A DNA stretch of 8,322 nucleotides from JAYXXU01 sp037969155 (GTDB taxonomy: Bacteria > Pseudomonadota > Gammaproteobacteria > Pseudomonadales > Moraxellaceae): assembly GCA_037969155.1 (NCBI GenBank), contig JBBKWW010000074.1, positions 1-8,322 of the forward strand, in the 5' to 3' direction. Each line of letters opens with the position of its first letter. The first letter of the stretch is position 1. Shown here in pieces: positions 6,744-8,322 of the stretch. A program made the position numbers and the translations under genes. The notes under the pieces were generated by a model. The model was not told the origin of the DNA. It did no database searches and worked only from the letters and a program-made list of their open reading frames with translations.

Positions 6744-6899
6744 TTAGCGCTTGCCCATCGAACGGCGTGTGCCAAACGGCGGGCGATTCGGTGTTTGGCG
6801 GGTGCGTTTTGGCTTGGGCTGTTCAAGCGCGGCGGTTTGGCTTGGGGGCGCTTTAACGAGATCGGCCAATGAAAATGGCGCGGTAGATTTATCAGTCAT
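6744..6899 (-). CDS. small basic protein (51 residues), unknown function
   Basis: I do not recognise this gene. The short N-terminus contains a small amphipathic stretch, FSLADLVK (9-16). The rest is Pro/Arg/Lys-rich and probably disordered, ending RRSMGKR. With 11 basic and three acidic residues the protein is strongly positive (about +8), which would suit nucleic-acid or membrane-surface contact (inference). The frame extends upstream to a GTG at 6992, but the ATG at 6899 has a GAG seven bases upstream and marks where protein-like sequence starts. The stop is six nt from the MFS start, the strongest argument that it is a real gene. Alternatively it could be a leader peptide that only couples translation. 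Confidence 0.6.
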   Translation of the reverse strand: MTDKSTAPFSLADLVKAPPSQTAALEQPKPKRTRQTPNRPPFGTRRSMGKR

Positions 6900-6997
6900 G
6901 CAGGGACTCGGGGGGATTGCGGATTCGGGCGATAGCCTGCGGGGTTTAAGGTTTTTTTTCAAGTAAAATCGGCTTTGTGGCGAATATTTCACCGTTG

Positions 6998-7027
6998 CAT
7001 ATAGTGGTCATCATTTGACCCCGTCAG
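6998..7027 (-). promoter_or_regulatory. putative promoter for the small protein-MFS-secreted protein operon
   Basis: On the minus strand CTGACG (7027-7022) and TATATG (7003-6998) are 18 bases apart, each four of six to consensus. Transcription would start near 6990 and leave a leader of about 90 nt. It overlaps the palindrome at 7006-7020 and the opposing promoter-like element. Confidence 0.35.
7006..7020. promoter_or_regulatory. 15-bp palindrome, possible operator
   Basis: GGTCA (7006-7010) and TGACC (7016-7020) form a perfect 5-bp inverted repeat around a 5-base centre. It lies in the spacer of the minus-strand promoter and overlaps the -35-like TTGACC of the plus-strand one. Toxin-antitoxin operons often have such operators, but the small antitoxin here has no obvious DNA-binding domain, so the regulator is unknown. 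Confidence 0.35.
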
Positions 7028-7043
7028 GTGAACGGCGTAAGCT
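7015..7043 (+). promoter_or_regulatory. putative promoter for the antitoxin-Fic operon
   Basis: TTGACC (7015-7020) is five of six to the -35 consensus; 17 bases later is a weak TAAGCT (7038-7043). The start would lie near 7050, about 20 bases before the antitoxin ATG. A TTTAAT at 7043-7048 is a better -10 but sits 22 bases away. Confidence 0.35.
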
Positions 7044-7071
7044 TTAATGGTTATCGTGTACTGGGGTGAAT

Positions 7072-7230
7072 ATGCAAATTGTAGATCAAAACTCAGTGAT
7101 TCAAGCATTGGCAAATGTCACGCTTGAATCACTGACACCTTCGGATGCTGTTCAAAAAATGGTTGAGCAAGCGTTACAAGGCGCTCAAATTGATACAACT
7201 GTGATTTTAGAGATGTTGCGTGGGCAATAA
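7072..7230 (+). CDS. VbhA-like antitoxin of a Fic toxin-antitoxin pair
   Basis: This 52-residue protein, directly upstream of the Fic gene, matches the pattern of Bartonella VbhA, the antitoxin of the class I Fic toxin VbhT. The core runs ALANVTLESLTP (12-23), then a Val, Met and Gly-spaced helix (27-37) and a final helix (41-50). From memory, VbhA has ALASQRLEGLEP at the corresponding place. In class I antitoxins an alpha helix with S/T-xxx-E-G/N inserts into the Fic active site, and the Glu pairs with the second Arg of the Fic motif, blocking productive ATP binding. Here the Glu is kept (Glu19), but the first residue is Asn15 and the last Ser20. The ATG at 7072 follows GGGGTGA (7063-7069), a good ribosome site. 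The stop overlaps the Fic gene by 11 nt. Only the homology judgement rests on memory; the reading frame and context are clear. Confidence 0.8.
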   Translation: MQIVDQNSVIQALANVTLESLTPSDAVQKMVEQALQGAQIDTTVILEMLRGQ

Positions 7231-7828
7231 TCTTTTACCTGACAGTGTCGAACCTGATTTTTATCCTGACAGTCATGTTTTCGTGAACAAACTCGACACT
7301 CGTGACTACAAACTGTTGAAAAGCAAAGAAGCTGATATAACTTTTTTGCGTAGCTTGGAGTTGCTACAGTCTCCGGCCATGATTGAGCAAACCTATGATT
7401 TTGCGCATTTGAAAAAAATACATGCCCATTTATTTCAGGACTTATATGCGTGGGCTGGCCGACCCCGATCTTATGATGTCAGCAAAGGTGGTGATATTTT
7501 TACGCCTGCGGCAGAGCTTGGCAAATACGAACAGACCGTGTTTGCACGTTCGCAGCAATTTGTGGCATTAAAAATCAAGCCAAATCCGCAAGAAGCGGCA
7601 GTGTTGCTGGCAAAATGTTTAGGGATTCTGAACATTTATCATCCCTTTCCAGAAGGAAATGGTAGAACGCAACGGATTTTTCTCACGTCGGTTGCAAATT
7701 GTCAGCAATACTATTTGGATTGGTCAAAAGTCTTTGCGTGGGAAATGGTGGAAACTTCAAAGCTTGCGCATGTCGGCGAGTATGATGCTTTAACCTATAT
7801 GATTGAGCGCATTCTTAAATCCGTTTAA
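7220..7828 (+). CDS. Fic-domain protein AMP-transferase (toxin of VbhA/VbhT-like pair)
   Basis: Fic enzymes of this type transfer AMP from ATP to hydroxyls of target proteins; VbhT- and FicT-type toxins AMPylate gyrase and topoisomerase IV and stop growth. The 202-residue protein is a single Fic domain. The full active motif HPFPEGNGRTQR is at 141-152: catalytic His141, metal-binding Glu145, anion-hole Asn147 and Gly148, Arg149, and Arg152, which would contact the antitoxin glutamate. Upstream, HLKKIHAHLFQDLYAWAGRPR (63-83) is typical, and GGDIF (90-94) probably belongs to the target-docking flap. No inhibitory S/T-xxx-E-G/N helix was seen in the toxin itself, consistent with class I. Translation seems to begin at GTG 7220 inside the antitoxin gene, with GAG seven bases upstream; the next in-frame Met is residue 54, inside the fold. 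Its target is inferred. Confidence 0.92.
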   Translation: MGNNLLPDSVEPDFYPDSHVFVNKLDTRDYKLLKSKEADITFLRSLELLQSPAMIEQTYDFAHLKKIHAHLFQDLYAWAGRPRSYDVSKGGDIFTPAAELGKYEQTVFARSQQFVALKIKPNPQEAAVLLAKCLGILNIYHPFPEGNGRTQRIFLTSVANCQQYYLDWSKVFAWEMVETSKLAHVGEYDALTYMIERILKSV

Positions 7829-7838
7829 ACAGTATCGG

Positions 7839-8189
7839 TCATCGTACCAGCCGCTTGACGAAGACAACATAACGCACGACCACAGGCACAAATGCTGCAA
7901 CCAGACACCACATCAGCAACTGATTCTGCTGCGAATAAGTACTTTCTGCATGGCTCAGCAACAAATAAGCGTCAACCACCAAAATACCTAATAAAAGACT
8001 GATCCCAAAAACTGCAAGGCCATGTATCACTAAATTATCCATGCCCTGTCTAAATTTCTCTGACCAACGCCCTGAATATCCAGATTTTTTAGCCCAAAAC
8101 ATACAGAGCACAATCCAAAGGTTTACACAGACCGGCAGCCAATACAGTGACCATCCAGACCAATTACCGTAAACCTCCAGCGCGCCCAT
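7839..8189 (-). CDS. small membrane protein of unknown function, 5' end uncertain
   Basis: From the ATG at 8189 this is a 116-residue protein with three hydrophobic segments, about 14-32, 54-79 and 90-112, and basic ends (AKKSG after the first, VKRLVR at the C-terminus). It is probably an inner-membrane protein; I recognise no family. The frame stays open to 8258, but that stretch overlaps the leader and start of the opposite gene and is not protein-like. The ATG at 8189 has GGGGG only three bases upstream, too close for an ideal ribosome site, so the native start may be missing. A GTAAAC at 8169 resembles an IS66-type end; if real, the first seven or so residues come from the inserted element and the gene is truncated. 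It converges with the Fic gene with 10 nt between stops. Confidence 0.55.
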   Translation of the reverse strand: MGALEVYGNWSGWSLYWLPVCVNLWIVLCMFWAKKSGYSGRWSEKFRQGMDNLVIHGLAVFGISLLLGILVVDAYLLLSHAESTYSQQNQLLMWCLVAAFVPVVVRYVVFVKRLVR

Positions 8190-8208
8190 CTTCCCCCGCT
8201 TAAACACA

Positions 8209-8248
8209 TCATCAACAATGTCCGCACACACAGGAGGATTGTTGATGA
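8209..8248 (+). promoter_or_regulatory. translation-control hairpin over a start codon
   Basis: TCATCAACAAT (8209-8219) and ATTGTTGATGA (8238-8248) are perfect 11-base complements around an 18-base loop. The Shine-Dalgarno AGGAGG (8232-8237) forms the 3' end of the loop and the ATG (8245-8247) lies in the stem. In RNA this would bury the start codon. The pairing is directly visible; its effect is inferred. Confidence 0.55.
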
Positions 8249-8322
8249 GACAGACCAAAGGCCACAGCCGCGCAGCCTACCGCGCCCTCTGGCAACAACG
8301 CGTACACGCATGGCAACACAGT
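8245..8322 (+). CDS. N-terminal fragment, possible IS66 accessory protein (TnpA-like)
   Basis: The ATG at 8245 has a perfect AGGAGG seven bases upstream and opens a frame of 26 codons to the window end. The peptide begins MRQTKGHSRAAYRALW and continues QQRVHAWQHS. The W-Q-Q-x-V-x-A-W-Q-x-S spacing resembles the start of IS66-type accessory proteins, where an SGLSQ and YC or FC stretch usually comes next. Codons here favour GCC and CGC, unlike the AT-rich Fic gene, which suits a transferred element. With so few residues the family call is weak, but the ribosome site makes a real gene very likely. Confidence 0.5.
   Translation, partial: MRQTKGHSRAAYRALWQQRVHAWQHS

Larger units (their letters stand above)
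8169..8322 (+). mobile_element. possible left end of an IS66-family element, continuing past the window
   Basis: IS66 elements typically begin GTAA and carry the first accessory gene some 70 bases in. Here GTAAACCTCC starts at 8169, 76 bases before an ORF that looks like that accessory protein. The bases from 8169 onward are richer in GC than the Fic region. The 8 bases before it (CAATTACC) would be the target duplication. The right end and transposase are outside the window, so this is a hypothesis. Confidence 0.3.

Noticed and set aside
6937..6960. T-rich run after GCGGGG at 6937-6960 as a plus-strand terminator
   Set aside because: No complementary arm forms a hairpin directly before the T run, and no plus-strand gene ends there.
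6900..6992. GTG 6992 as the start of the small basic protein
   Set aside because: It would put the start at the predicted transcription start and add a low-complexity stretch coded by an A run; ATG 6899 fits better.

Overview
The window looks like chromosomal DNA of a gammaproteobacterium of the family Moraxellaceae, close to Acinetobacter. I infer this from the protein character (an RhlB-type helicase without the usual basic tail, a 70-residue HFRAI-type cold-shock protein, the aroQ-accB-accC cluster) and the moderate GC content. The genus cannot be fixed from the sequence alone.

Left part, minus strand (1-2057): the start of dusB (tRNA dihydrouridine synthase, cut by the window edge) lies 23 nt downstream of an rhlB-like DEAD-box helicase gene, probably one transcript. 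A small cold-shock gene follows, with an apparently long structured 5' leader. The 516-nt gap at 2058-2573 carries divergent control regions for the cold-shock gene and for aroQ.

Centre, plus strand (2574-5003): aroQ (shikimate pathway), accB and accC (biotin carboxyl carrier protein and biotin carboxylase of acetyl-CoA carboxylase) lie in series, a classical arrangement. A 24-codon leader ORF ends on the aroQ start in an ATGA overlap, and a 6-codon ORF overlaps the accB start.

Right-centre, minus strand (5014-6899): a likely operon reads, in transcription order, a 51-residue basic protein, an HcaT-like MFS transporter and a secreted four-cysteine protein. It converges on accC with only 10 nt between stop codons.

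Right part (7000-8322): an accessory module. A 52-codon gene missing from simple ORF lists encodes a VbhA-like antitoxin and overlaps a Fic AMP-transferase gene with an intact HPFPEGNGRTQR active site. The antitoxin keeps the inhibitory glutamate, but the surrounding motif deviates (N-xxx-E-S instead of S/T-xxx-E-G/N). Its control region contains a 15-bp palindrome between overlapping divergent promoter-like elements. After a minus-strand gene for a three-helix membrane protein, the window ends in the first 26 codons of a plus-strand gene resembling the N-terminus of IS66-type accessory proteins. Its start codon lies in a perfect 11-bp hairpin with AGGAGG in the loop, and the membrane gene may have had its 5' end replaced by this element.
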